From positions 1 to 9,623 of the forward strand of contig JAEZJR010000057.1 of NCBI GenBank assembly GCA_023415725.1: DNA of 9,623 bases. The letters run 5' to 3'. This document shows, piece by piece, positions 1-6,930 of the stretch (positions are counted from its first letter, which is position 1; every line of letters begins with the position of its first letter). A program made the translations under genes and the position numbers. The notes beneath the pieces are model-generated. The model ran no database searches and had not been told where the DNA came from. It saw only the letters and a program-made list of their open reading frames with translations. Source of the stretch: Acidobacteriota bacterium (GTDB taxonomy: Bacteria; Acidobacteriota; Blastocatellia; Pyrinomonadales; Pyrinomonadaceae).

Positions 1-240
1 AAGCTCGTCGCATTCAGCCAGAAAAAGGGCAAGTACAGCGTCAACGGCGACGCGATGACCATTTCGTACGCCCCGGCACATTTCAGTCGTGACGATTCTT
101 GCGATCGGGCGGGGAATTACAAAAAGACGCTGCCCGCTGAGACCGTGACGCAGCGGTTCGCGGTCAAAGAAAAATACGGCGACATGTACATTTGCTTCAT
201 AGAAAAGGACGGCGAGGAGAGTTGTTTCAGCAAGGAGTAG
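1..240 (+). CDS. 3' end of a hypothetical protein (5' truncated by window edge)
   Basis: The reading frame is open from base 1 to a TAG at 238-240, giving at least 79 residues. An internal ATG at 55 is the first Met, but the frame continues upstream of it without a stop, so the true start probably lies outside the window. The visible part is polar, with many Lys, Glu and Asp, and has cysteines in the stretches DDSCDRAG, YICFIEKDG and EESCFSKE. It has no membrane segment. The alternating beta-like pattern near the end (MYICFIEKDG) would suit a small secreted or lipocalin-like fold, but I do not recognise a family. A strong hairpin 43 bases after the stop supports this as a real gene end. Confidence 0.6.
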   Translation, partial: KLVAFSQKKGKYSVNGDAMTISYAPAHFSRDDSCDRAGNYKKTLPAETVTQRFAVKEKYGDMYICFIEKDGEESCFSKE

Positions 241-282
241 ATCTCGCAACGGTTTCGTAACCGCCCGCGGGTTGTTAACATA

Positions 283-313
283 AAAGGGCTGCCCTTTACT
301 GGGGCGGCCCTTT
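283..313 (+). terminator. Rho-independent-type hairpin terminator
   Basis: Bases 283-294 pair with 302-313 in a 12-bp stem (one G-T wobble at 290/306) around a 7-base loop. The stem is GC-rich and flanked by A-rich and T-rich ends. It lies 43 bases after the stop of the upstream gene. The plus-strand tail (CGATTTA) is a weak U-tract; the minus-strand tail (TTTTATG) is better, though no minus-strand gene ends here. It leaves only 17 bases before the next ATG at 331, so the next gene needs a very short leader, a promoter overlapping this hairpin, or read-through. Confidence 0.7.
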
Positions 314-330
314 CGATTTACGTATCCGCT

Positions 331-849
331 ATGGAATTGCTTATCCCCGGCTTGGTCCTCGTCGCGATAATGGTGTGGGCGTCCACGCGCATCAAGCGCA
401 ACGCCGCCGCCGCTTTTGACGCCGAGAAGGTCGAGACGGACGACTTCGTTCTCGAAAAGCCGGAAGGTTTCCTTCACGTCCTGAACGACAACACCGGACT
501 TCTCTTCCGGGCTTATTCGAAGGAATTCGGGACGATCGGACGCAGCGACCTTCGCCAGGCGACGATCGAGGTGGAGCGCCATCGCGGAACAAGTATCGAC
601 GCGGTTATGTACGCGATCGGCGGCGCCTCGGAATCCTTCGAGGCTGAAACTTCCTATATGGACGCAGGGGAAAGGGCCGCGATCGCCCGTTCGACGAGCG
701 TCCGCGACGGTGCCGAGTACAGTAACGTCCACAAGTTCATCACTCGCGGCTCCGATGTTATCGAGGCCCGCGGGCGGGTGCTCTCAGAATACAAGGACGC
801 CTTCCTGCCAAAGATCGAGTCGATGCTCGAAACCCTCAGGGTGAAGTGA
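331..849 (+). CDS. Small membrane-anchored protein of unknown function
   Basis: A protein of 172 residues. Residues 3-18 (LLIPGLVLVAIMVWAS) form one hydrophobic segment followed by basic residues (TRIKRN), which fits an N-terminal membrane anchor. The rest is soluble, mixed alpha/beta in appearance, lacks cysteine, and ends in an amphipathic helix (around residues 151-170). I do not recognise a family; the soluble part has a loose PsbP/DcrB-like feel, but this is a guess. The start is the first Met of the hydrophobic segment, and no SD precedes it. A poor sigma70-like pair (TTGTTA at 272, TTTACT at 295, 17-base spacing) falls inside the upstream terminator hairpin and is only suggestive. The next gene follows after 38 bases on the same strand, so the two may be co-transcribed. 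Confidence 0.75.
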   Translation: MELLIPGLVLVAIMVWASTRIKRNAAAAFDAEKVETDDFVLEKPEGFLHVLNDNTGLLFRAYSKEFGTIGRSDLRQATIEVERHRGTSIDAVMYAIGGASESFEAETSYMDAGERAAIARSTSVRDGAEYSNVHKFITRGSDVIEARGRVLSEYKDAFLPKIESMLETLRVK

Positions 850-887
850 AGCATCCCTCGACCGAAATCATTCATCCGAAATAACTT

Positions 888-1349
888 ATGCGAACGCGAA
901 TATTGGGGATCTTCTTTACGGTTTTAACTTTCGGGATCGCGGCGGTCTCCGCCCAAACGGTCAGCGGTTCGATCGGTAACGGATCGGTCGCCCGCGGTTC
1001 CTCCGCCCGCGGGTCTATCGTGCTGAGCATCCCCGGCGGCCTCCACGTCAATTCGAGCCGCCCTGCGAGCGAATATGCCATACCGACCACGGTGCGTTTG
1101 AGCGGCACAGGCGTTCGTGTCACCGGCCCCACTTACCCGCGCGGGACTAACCGGAAGTTCCAATTCTCGGAGAACTTGATCAACGTTTACGAAGGCACGG
1201 TCCGGTTTCCGTTCACGGTGAACGTGCCCCGCGGTTTTAAGGGCGATACGATACGGGTGCGAGCGGTAGTGAGGTACCAGGCGTGCACGGACGAAGTTTG
1301 TTATCCGCCGCGTTCGAAAGAGGTCACCATGACCGCCCGCATAAGGTAG
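888..1349 (+). CDS. Secreted stand-alone DsbD-alpha (N-terminal) domain protein
   Basis: A protein of 153 residues with a clear signal peptide (residues 1-22, cleavage after VSA before Q23), so it is exported. The mature part resembles the N-terminal domain of the thiol:disulfide reductase DsbD. It has the early LHVNSSRP segment (52-59) and the diagnostic YQACTDEVCYPP near the C-terminus, with C133 and C138. In DsbD this cysteine pair takes electrons from the membrane domain and passes them to periplasmic partners such as DsbC or cytochrome-maturation proteins. Here the cysteines are spaced C-x4-C, against C-x5-C in the E. coli protein. The membrane and thioredoxin domains of full DsbD are absent from the gene and the window, so the electron donor is unknown. 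It could instead have a structural or binding role. The stop codon TAG touches the stop of the convergent gene. Confidence 0.82.
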   Translation: MRTRILGIFFTVLTFGIAAVSAQTVSGSIGNGSVARGSSARGSIVLSIPGGLHVNSSRPASEYAIPTTVRLSGTGVRVTGPTYPRGTNRKFQFSENLINVYEGTVRFPFTVNVPRGFKGDTIRVRAVVRYQACTDEVCYPPRSKEVTMTARIR

Positions 1350-3674
1350 TTATTTTGTAGGAAGTTTGAAATAGCTCGGCACGAACTCGACCGCGATCAA
1401 TTCGCGGTCGTTTCCGTTTTGGCGGAAGGTGATCACGGCCGGAAGAGAAGGCACCTCAGATCGGCACCCCACGTCGACGATCCCCGCTTCAGAATTGAAC
1501 GATCGTACTTCAAACCGGTTGACTATGGCGGTCGAAAACTTCAACGTTCCTTCCACCCCTTTTGCGGTGAGAATCATACGGCCGGCGGAGCATTCAATCT
1601 TCTCCGGTGTCGCCAGGACCCGAAACTCTCCAGGGCTGGGCTGTCGCAGCCGCTCTTCCACATCGCGCACCTGGGTCGCTCGCATGACCCTTTCCATCTC
1701 GGAGCGTTCCGCGGCCGCTGTCCTCTCGTTCTCGCCCAGGTCGGACGCAGGGCCGCCCTGCACGATGATTTGCGGAGCCTTCGCGATCTCTTCGAGCGAA
1801 CGCAATTTGAAGAACGGCGGCACGAACGCGATGGACAGAAGTTCCCCATCGTTGCCGGCACCCGGACGATAGGTGATCGCCGCCAGATCGTCGGCCACCT
1901 TTGCGTCGCACCTGAACGAGAACGAACGCGTTCCCTCGATCAGCACCTTCAGACGAAGATCGTCAAAACGCCGGCCGCCCAGATCAAGTTCGCCCTTGTC
2001 GGTCTTGAATTTGTAAACGATCCGGTCTTCCACACAAGTGATCCTTCCCAAGTGACCTACGGCCTGTCGTTCACCCGTTTGGGGGCGTTCGATAAGGAGG
2101 TTTACGTTGTTGATAACACGCTCCTCTTCGAGCTTTGCCAGCTGCTCGTCCGTAAGGTCCTTTCGTTGGTAGATGATCGGTTCCCGTGTGCCGGATATCA
2201 CTATCTGCCTGCCGCGGGGTTTTGAGTTCGCCAGTTCATTAGCGGACTTGATCAATTCCGCCGCTTCTTTCTTCACCCTGGCATCCGTTGTAGAACGAAA
2301 TATCTTGTCGGCCGCCTTCCAGGCCTCTTCGGCCTTCTCCTGCCTGAGAAGGATTTGCGGCACCATTAACTCGATCTCTGAGTCGCCCGAGCGCAGTTCC
2401 TCGGCCTTTCTCAACCCGGCCAGCGCCTCGTCGAGCCCCTCGTTCGTGACGAGCGCCGTGAGAGCGAGGAGCCTGTAACTCTCCGCGAAGTCGCCGTTAA
2501 GCCGGATCGCCCGCCGAAGCGATTCACGGATTTTGACGGCGGTTTCCGCCGGGAAGGACGTGACCATCCCCGCCTCGTTCATGTTCTCGCGCGTGAGCAA
2601 ATAAGCGTAATAGAAATGAACGATATGGTTGTCAGCGTCGCCGGCAACGGCCACCTCCAGCAGCCGTTTCGCCTCGGCGAATTTCCGTTGGCGCAGCTTC
2701 ACCATCCCTAGCGAAGCGTTCGCCGCCGGCAGCTTCGGGTCCGCGGCAAGAGCCGCTCTCAAATAAGTTTCGGCGTTCTGGTATTCCTTCAGGTGGTAAA
2801 GGAAGTCCCCAAGATAGGCGTTGGCACGTGCTTCGGATATCGGGGTCGCCGCCGTCGCTCCCGAAGCTGCAGCAAGTTCCAGAGTTACCGGGGCCGCGGG
2901 AGTGGTGAGCAGGACGTTCACGGCAGCGTCCAGCACTTTCCGGTCGATCTTTCCGACCTGCTCCTGTATGGTCTTCGGGTCGAGTGCTTTCTTCCGAGGA
3001 GCAGTTTCGAACGCGTGCCTTATCACTGCCCAAGCCTGAGCGTAAAAAAGCGTCCGCGAGTGGGCGCCCCGTTCCTGCAGCGAGTAATTGTCCACCGCGA
3101 AGAAGTCGTCCCAAGGCACGAGCGGGCCACGCTGCAAAAGGGATATATGCGTACGAGGGGCCTCGCCGATCACGGCGGTTCGCTCGTCGACGATCCTGAA
3201 AGTCTGGAAATACTCCGCGAGCCCCTCATTCAGCCACGCAGGTATCTCCGCACGGCCGAAACTCGCGTTCAAAACGTCGTGGGTGTATTCGTGATAGATG
3301 GTGCTGAGGTCGGCTCCGCCGGCGGGGATCGTGATGTAGTTCACGTCCTCGCCCGGTTGGAATAGGCCCGCGACCAGGTCGTCAGGAGTTCCGTCAGGCC
3401 TTTTTGGCTTAAAGGGGCGAAAGGAAGCGTCATCTTTGAAGACGATGACCCGGGTTTTTACGGCATTCGGCCTCACGGCGATCACTTTCGAGATCGCCTC
3501 TCGGAACCGCTCGAGGCGGTCCGCCACCGCCCGAATGTCCGTTTCCGTGGCATTCCCGACCACCTCGAAATTCGCAGTTTCCACGCGCAGCCAGGCATCT
3601 GCTGCCGAGAACGCCGCGACAGAACACAGCAGGATCACGGTGAGCAGAAACGTCCTGTAAAGCGCCGAAAACAT
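1350..3674 (-). CDS. Secreted gluzincin-type (peptidase MA/DUF1570-like) protein with TPRs and a duplicated C-terminal domain
   Basis: A protein of 774 residues with a signal peptide (about 1-26, hydrophobic core TFLLTVILLCSVAAF, cleavage near FSAADA). The N-terminal third carries HEYTH (H128, E129, H132) and, 17 residues later, WLNEGLAEYF with E150. This is the HExxH...E zinc site of gluzincin peptidases, with M1-like spacing, so a zinc-dependent peptidase is likely; the substrate is unknown. Residues about 283-460 form TPR-like helical repeats (for example YLGDFLYHLKEYQNAETYL), suggesting protein binding. Residues 541-771 contain two copies of a beta-rich domain with paired cysteines. A Lys/Glu-rich helical linker (about 642-680) separates the copies. 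No SD precedes the ATG; the start is set by the signal peptide. The gene lies 60 bases downstream of pgeF with no terminator seen between, so read-through is possible. Confidence 0.85.
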   Translation of the reverse strand: MFSALYRTFLLTVILLCSVAAFSAADAWLRVETANFEVVGNATETDIRAVADRLERFREAISKVIAVRPNAVKTRVIVFKDDASFRPFKPKRPDGTPDDLVAGLFQPGEDVNYITIPAGGADLSTIYHEYTHDVLNASFGRAEIPAWLNEGLAEYFQTFRIVDERTAVIGEAPRTHISLLQRGPLVPWDDFFAVDNYSLQERGAHSRTLFYAQAWAVIRHAFETAPRKKALDPKTIQEQVGKIDRKVLDAAVNVLLTTPAAPVTLELAAASGATAATPISEARANAYLGDFLYHLKEYQNAETYLRAALAADPKLPAANASLGMVKLRQRKFAEAKRLLEVAVAGDADNHIVHFYYAYLLTRENMNEAGMVTSFPAETAVKIRESLRRAIRLNGDFAESYRLLALTALVTNEGLDEALAGLRKAEELRSGDSEIELMVPQILLRQEKAEEAWKAADKIFRSTTDARVKKEAAELIKSANELANSKPRGRQIVISGTREPIIYQRKDLTDEQLAKLEEERVINNVNLLIERPQTGERQAVGHLGRITCVEDRIVYKFKTDKGELDLGGRRFDDLRLKVLIEGTRSFSFRCDAKVADDLAAITYRPGAGNDGELLSIAFVPPFFKLRSLEEIAKAPQIIVQGGPASDLGENERTAAAERSEMERVMRATQVRDVEERLRQPSPGEFRVLATPEKIECSAGRMILTAKGVEGTLKFSTAIVNRFEVRSFNSEAGIVDVGCRSEVPSLPAVITFRQNGNDRELIAVEFVPSYFKLPTK
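1362..1610 (-). repeat. C-terminal beta-domain, copy 2 (protein-level repeat)
   Basis: Residues 689-771 of the same protein. It begins TPEKIEC, has C695 and C737 42 residues apart, and ends ELIAVEFVPSYFKL. The distance from the second Cys to the FVP motif is 27 residues, against 28 in copy 1. The period between copies is 148 residues. Confidence 0.7.
1803..2054 (-). repeat. C-terminal beta-domain, copy 1 (protein-level repeat)
   Basis: Residues 541-624 of the peptidase-like protein. It begins HLGRITC, has cysteines C547 and C589 exactly 42 residues apart, and ends ELLSIAFVPPFFKL. Copy 2 has the same cysteine spacing and the same terminal motif. The copies are clearly homologous but diverged. 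Cys-Cys pairing into a disulfide is inferred from export and conserved spacing. Confidence 0.7.
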
Positions 3675-3734
3675 ACGAGTGCGGAATGCTCGATGTTTGA
3701 TGTTAGCGCCCGCGGTCAGGTTGGGTGATTAGGA

Positions 3735-4565
3735 TTAATCCCGCAGCCCGATAACGGACAGAAGGCGGCCGGTCTTGCCGTAGAGCTTCTTCTCTTTACG
3801 GTAGGAGAAAAAAAGGTCGCTCCGCTCCATCGTGCATAGCGGGGCGGTGAAGATGCGGTCCATCGGGACACCGCATGAAAGCAATTGATCCTTATTCGCG
3901 AGGTGCAGGTCGATCTTGGCGTGGCCGGGGCTCGTAGGCTTAAAATATTTTTCGGCCCCTTCAAAAGCCGCCTCGAACTCATCGATCACGTCCTGCCCGA
4001 TCTCATAGTTCTTCACGCATGCCGCCGGGCCGATCGCGGCGATCATGTCTGCAGGGTCGCTCCCGAATTCCCGCTGCATCGCTTCAACACCGCGGACCAC
4101 TATAGATCTCACCGTTCCGCGCCAGCCGGCATGGATCGACGCAAACGATCGGTTCTTCGGATCGCCGATCAGCACGGGTACACAATCTGCGGTCTTCACG
4201 CCGACCAAGACACCGCCCATCCTCGAAACTAGGCCGTCAAAACGCTCTTCGCTGTTCTCGATATCCTGCTGCGTTTTGACCGTCTTGACCCCGTCACCGT
4301 GCACCTGCCAGGCTGTGGCGAGTCGATAATCGCCCTCGAAAACGTCAAGGAAACGTCGCCGATTCTCGTAAATATTCTCCTCGAGGTCCTCGTCGAACCC
4401 TGCGAGATTCAGTGAATTCTCCGGAAAGGCGGAAACGCCGCCTAGTCGAGTCGAGAAGCCGTTTGCGAATCCGGCCTCTTCCAGCGGGCGGCAAACGAGC
4501 ACTTTCACGCCGCCGCGTTCTCGCCAATAAAAGCCCGAATTTGCTAAAGTCTCAGCATCGCCCAT
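3735..4565 (-). CDS. pgeF: Peptidoglycan editing factor / multicopper-oxidase-like laccase-domain protein PgeF (YfiH/YlmD family)
   Basis: The family acts on nucleosides (purine nucleoside phosphorylase and adenosine deaminase activity) and, as PgeF, helps keep wrongly built UDP-MurNAc-Ser out of peptidoglycan; it is cytoplasmic. From this start (276 residues) the metal ligands are visible: H89 in WQVHGDG, C128 in VKTADCVPVL and H145 in SIHAGWRGTV. The family ending FFSYRKE...GKTGRLLSVIGL is present. Length matches YlmD-type members. I chose the ATG at 4565 because GGTGGA lies 7 bases upstream. ATGs at 4571, 4583 and 4589 are in frame, and the 4589 start would give 284 residues, but none has a better ribosome site. 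The chosen start overlaps the acpS start on the other strand within a single CATG. Confidence 0.9.
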   Translation of the reverse strand: MGDAETLANSGFYWRERGGVKVLVCRPLEEAGFANGFSTRLGGVSAFPENSLNLAGFDEDLEENIYENRRRFLDVFEGDYRLATAWQVHGDGVKTVKTQQDIENSEERFDGLVSRMGGVLVGVKTADCVPVLIGDPKNRSFASIHAGWRGTVRSIVVRGVEAMQREFGSDPADMIAAIGPAACVKNYEIGQDVIDEFEAAFEGAEKYFKPTSPGHAKIDLHLANKDQLLSCGVPMDRIFTAPLCTMERSDLFFSYRKEKKLYGKTGRLLSVIGLRD

Positions 4566-4941
4566 GATCATTTCCACCGGCATCGACATAGTTGAAGTCT
4601 ACCGTATCGCCGAAACGATGACGAGAACGCCCCGCTTCGGCGAGCGCGTCTTCACACCCGCCGAACGCGATTATTGCGACGCGAAAGGTGCCGCCGCGGC
4701 GCAAAGCTACGCCGGGCGGTTCGCCGCAAAAGAAGCTTTTCTGAAAGCGATAAAAACGGGCTGGCGGGGGAAGATCACCTGGCACGACATTGAGGTCATC
4801 AACGACATAGATGGAGTTCCCTCGTTGAACGTGCGAGGGGAGGCTTCGCGCATCCTCGCCGATCGCGGGGCCGAGATCGTGCACCTTTCTATCTCGCACA
4901 CTGCCGAACACGCGGTCGCCCAGGTCATTCTGGAGAAATAA
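4564..4941 (+). CDS. acpS: Holo-[acyl-carrier-protein] synthase
   Basis: AcpS moves the 4'-phosphopantetheine arm from CoA onto the conserved serine of apo-ACP, the activation step for fatty acid synthesis, in the cytoplasm. The 125-residue length is typical. Family motifs are in order: GIDIVEVYRI at 6-15 with the Mg-binding D8, RFGERVFTPAERDYC at 24-38, GRFAAKEAFLKA with E57 as the second metal ligand, DIEVINDIDGVPSL in the middle, and the terminal HLSISHTAEHAVAQVIL. The start at MIISTGIDIV matches the family N-terminus exactly, so it is secure despite lacking an SD. Its promoter must lie inside the divergent pgeF coding sequence or its start region. A hairpin follows directly after the stop. 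Confidence 0.96.
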   Translation: MIISTGIDIVEVYRIAETMTRTPRFGERVFTPAERDYCDAKGAAAAQSYAGRFAAKEAFLKAIKTGWRGKITWHDIEVINDIDGVPSLNVRGEASRILADRGAEIVHLSISHTAEHAVAQVILEK

Positions 4942-4942
4942 A

Positions 4943-4981
4943 AAGCCCCGGGTCGCGATCGAAGGCGAATCCCCGGGCCTT
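4943..4981. terminator. Bidirectional hairpin terminator between acpS and the operon end
   Basis: Bases 4943-4952 pair with 4972-4981 (one C-C mismatch at 4946/4978). An inner 4-bp stem joins 4953-4956 to 4965-4968. On the minus strand the hairpin is followed by CTTTTTATT, a good U-tract, and it sits 17 bases past the nuclease gene stop. On the plus strand it begins just after the acpS stop and is followed by GTGTTT. It can therefore end both convergent transcripts. Confidence 0.8.
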
Positions 4982-4998
4982 GTGTTTCAGCGGCTTGT

Positions 4999-6930
4999 CT
5001 ATTTCTTTTCGTCGAAATTGAAATAACCCACCGCTACATCGTGATCGGAGAATCGCTCCGGTCGTTTCCCGTCTTCGCGGAAAACCTGTGGGTAATCCGC
5101 GTTCACCCTCAGATACCCAAATCCCGCCAGGTGCCGCTGCATCGATTTGTTCGCGAGAAAGTGGTCGAGCACCTGCGCACTGCCGTCGAACGTGTAAGAA
5201 TACCGCTCGTCGGCCTTGATCAATTCGACCAGGTCCGCCAGATCCGGATCGACCAGGTCTTCAGATGCCAGTAACACGGCGTCTTTTGCCGTCGGTGTGC
5301 CTTTGATCGTGCCGATCTGATCCACGAGCCCGTCGTTGAACTGGAACGCGTTGAAATCACCGACCAGAAGGATCCGCTCGCTCGGGTTCGCCTTCTGCCG
5401 CTCGTTGACCCACTTCGCCAGGAACTCCGCCTGGAGTTTCTTCTTCATCCGCACCGCGGGCCCGTCTTTCGGGTCGTCGACGCCTCGGAGAGATTTCAAA
5501 TGATTCGCGACGATGGTGAGCGCGAAAGGCTGCTCGTTCTTGGTGTCGGTAAGGGTCGCTTCGAGCGCGAGTGGCGGGCGGTCATTCAGGATATCTTCGT
5601 TGCGTGTTACCGGGTTCACGTACCGTTCATCTTTGCCGAACTGCTTCACCGAAGCGGAACCCACTCGGGAGCGTTTAACGAGAAAACCGACGTCGATCCC
5701 TCGCGGGTCGTTCCCGTCGATCAAATAGGCTTCATACTTAGGATCGGGCTTGCCCGCGGCGAGCGAGTCGGCGTTGACACGCTCAGCCAGTTTCTTCAAG
5801 ACGTTCAAATTTTCCGCCTCGGTCACCGCTAAGATGTCGGGCGAATTGAGAAGATCGCGAACGGCGATCGAGATCTTGCCCAGCCGCTTCTGAAACGCCT
5901 CGGTCGTCGCGACGTCTTCCTTCACGTCAGGGTCATCTACGTCATCCACCAAGGTTTCGATGTTCGCCGCCGCGATCGAGAATTGCCGTTCGCCCACGGC
6001 GGGCATCGAGATAGGTTTGATCGAACCTGTGACGACCGGTTTTGCGGAGGCGTCCGCGAGTATCGTGTACCTTCCGAATGCGTAATGCAGCACGCCGGTC
6101 AGGTCCTTTATTCCCGATTTCGAACTAACATCCAGCGCCGCCCCGCCGATCTGTTCATCGGTGTCGATGCGGAGTATCTCAGGGTTCATATCGAAAACGG
6201 GAAGCTTTGGGAAGTCCTTCTTCCACGTCTCGCGATCATCTGAAGAAAGAAACTGTAAAATATTCATCCCGGGCTCTCGGAACGGCCGCGGTGTACCTTT
6301 CAGCACTCCGAAGAAAACGCCATCAGATTGAACGGTTTCGGTTTTTGCATCGACACGACCGCCCGTCGGAGCGACCACCGTCATCTCTGTCACGGCGACG
6401 AGCATCCCTTCATATTTCTCCAATTGATCGAACGCGTTCGGCTTAAAGTCTACCTGCGTCAACGTGACGGGCTTTGGCAATGCGTTCCCCTTCGACAACA
6501 CGCTGAAATGATCCCGACCCGCGAAGTGCGATATCTCCGTGATTGTTAGCCCGTAGATCTCAGCCCGATGGCGAAACTCCTCCACCTTCCCCGCGACGCT
6601 CACCTCACTGCCGATGGCTGCGTCTGCCGGCGGTTCGTTTTTGGTGAATATGAATATCCCTTCGGAGGTCGAGGGATCGGCGTCGACCTTCGCGTCCGGC
6701 GTCTGGACAAAATAACCCGTTCGAGTGCGGGCGGTCACTATCCCTGAAACACGAACGCTTTGCCCCTCAACGGGCGAGATGTTCTTGCTCCCCTGAACAA
6801 CGGAGATCGGGAGTTCCTTCTGCGAATATGCTGACGCAGCGAGCACTGCCGTTAGCAGTGAAAGCAATATCGAACGACGAAGATTTGATTTGGGCATTAA
6901 TGATCTATTGCGAAAGTATATGGAAATCAT
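4999..6930 (-). CDS. Exported endonuclease/exonuclease/phosphatase-family nuclease with N-terminal OB-fold (ExeM/NucH-like)
   Basis: A protein of 643 residues. A signal peptide core (SILLSLLTAVLAASAYS, cleavage before Q37) implies export. Residues about 50-135 look like the OB-fold domain found before extracellular nucleases (SVRVSGIVTARTRTGYFVQT). Residues about 315-638 form the DNase-I-like domain: N323 in AAANIETL, E371 in LAVTEAENL, H477 in VANHLKS, D525 and N527 in LLVGDFNAF, D589 and H590 in VLDHFLAN, and D629 and H630 in FSDHDVAVGYF. All expected catalytic and metal positions are present, so it is probably an active extracellular DNase; a phosphodiesterase or phosphatase role is possible. 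The start at 6930 overlaps the previous stop as ATGA, suggesting translational coupling. The ATG at 6897 (MPKSNLRRS) would give a more ordinary signal peptide. It is the last gene of the operon. Confidence 0.88.
   Translation of the reverse strand: MISIYFRNRSLMPKSNLRRSILLSLLTAVLAASAYSQKELPISVVQGSKNISPVEGQSVRVSGIVTARTRTGYFVQTPDAKVDADPSTSEGIFIFTKNEPPADAAIGSEVSVAGKVEEFRHRAEIYGLTITEISHFAGRDHFSVLSKGNALPKPVTLTQVDFKPNAFDQLEKYEGMLVAVTEMTVVAPTGGRVDAKTETVQSDGVFFGVLKGTPRPFREPGMNILQFLSSDDRETWKKDFPKLPVFDMNPEILRIDTDEQIGGAALDVSSKSGIKDLTGVLHYAFGRYTILADASAKPVVTGSIKPISMPAVGERQFSIAAANIETLVDDVDDPDVKEDVATTEAFQKRLGKISIAVRDLLNSPDILAVTEAENLNVLKKLAERVNADSLAAGKPDPKYEAYLIDGNDPRGIDVGFLVKRSRVGSASVKQFGKDERYVNPVTRNEDILNDRPPLALEATLTDTKNEQPFALTIVANHLKSLRGVDDPKDGPAVRMKKKLQAEFLAKWVNERQKANPSERILLVGDFNAFQFNDGLVDQIGTIKGTPTAKDAVLLASEDLVDPDLADLVELIKADERYSYTFDGSAQVLDHFLANKSMQRHLAGFGYLRVNADYPQVFREDGKRPERFSDHDVAVGYFNFDEKK

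Noticed and set aside
250..263. A small hairpin CGGTT-tcgt-AACCG just after the first gene
   Set aside because: The stem is only 5 bp with no U-tract; the 12-bp hairpin at 283-313 explains termination better.
1419..2225. A 268-codon plus-strand open frame inside the peptidase-like gene
   Set aside because: It lies fully antisense to a gene with a signal peptide, HExxH site, TPRs and repeats. Its translation is rich in Arg, His and Cys with no domain, as expected of a shadow frame in GC-rich DNA.
2793..3365. A 190-codon plus-strand open frame and the overlapping 160-codon minus frame at 2632-3114
   Set aside because: Both overlap the peptidase-like gene in other frames, are biased to Arg, Gly and Ser, and show no motif or ribosome site.
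3885..4232. A 115-codon plus-strand open frame within pgeF
   Set aside because: It is antisense to the metal-site region of a well-recognised gene and has no family features.
4552..4911. A 119-codon minus-strand open frame opposite acpS
   Set aside because: It is antisense to the acpS motifs; its protein has no recognisable features.
4563..4968. Frequent GCGATCG-type words here and elsewhere in the window, considered as a repeat family
   Set aside because: They are scattered through coding regions without regular spacing, so they look like general oligonucleotide bias rather than an array or a HIP1-like element.
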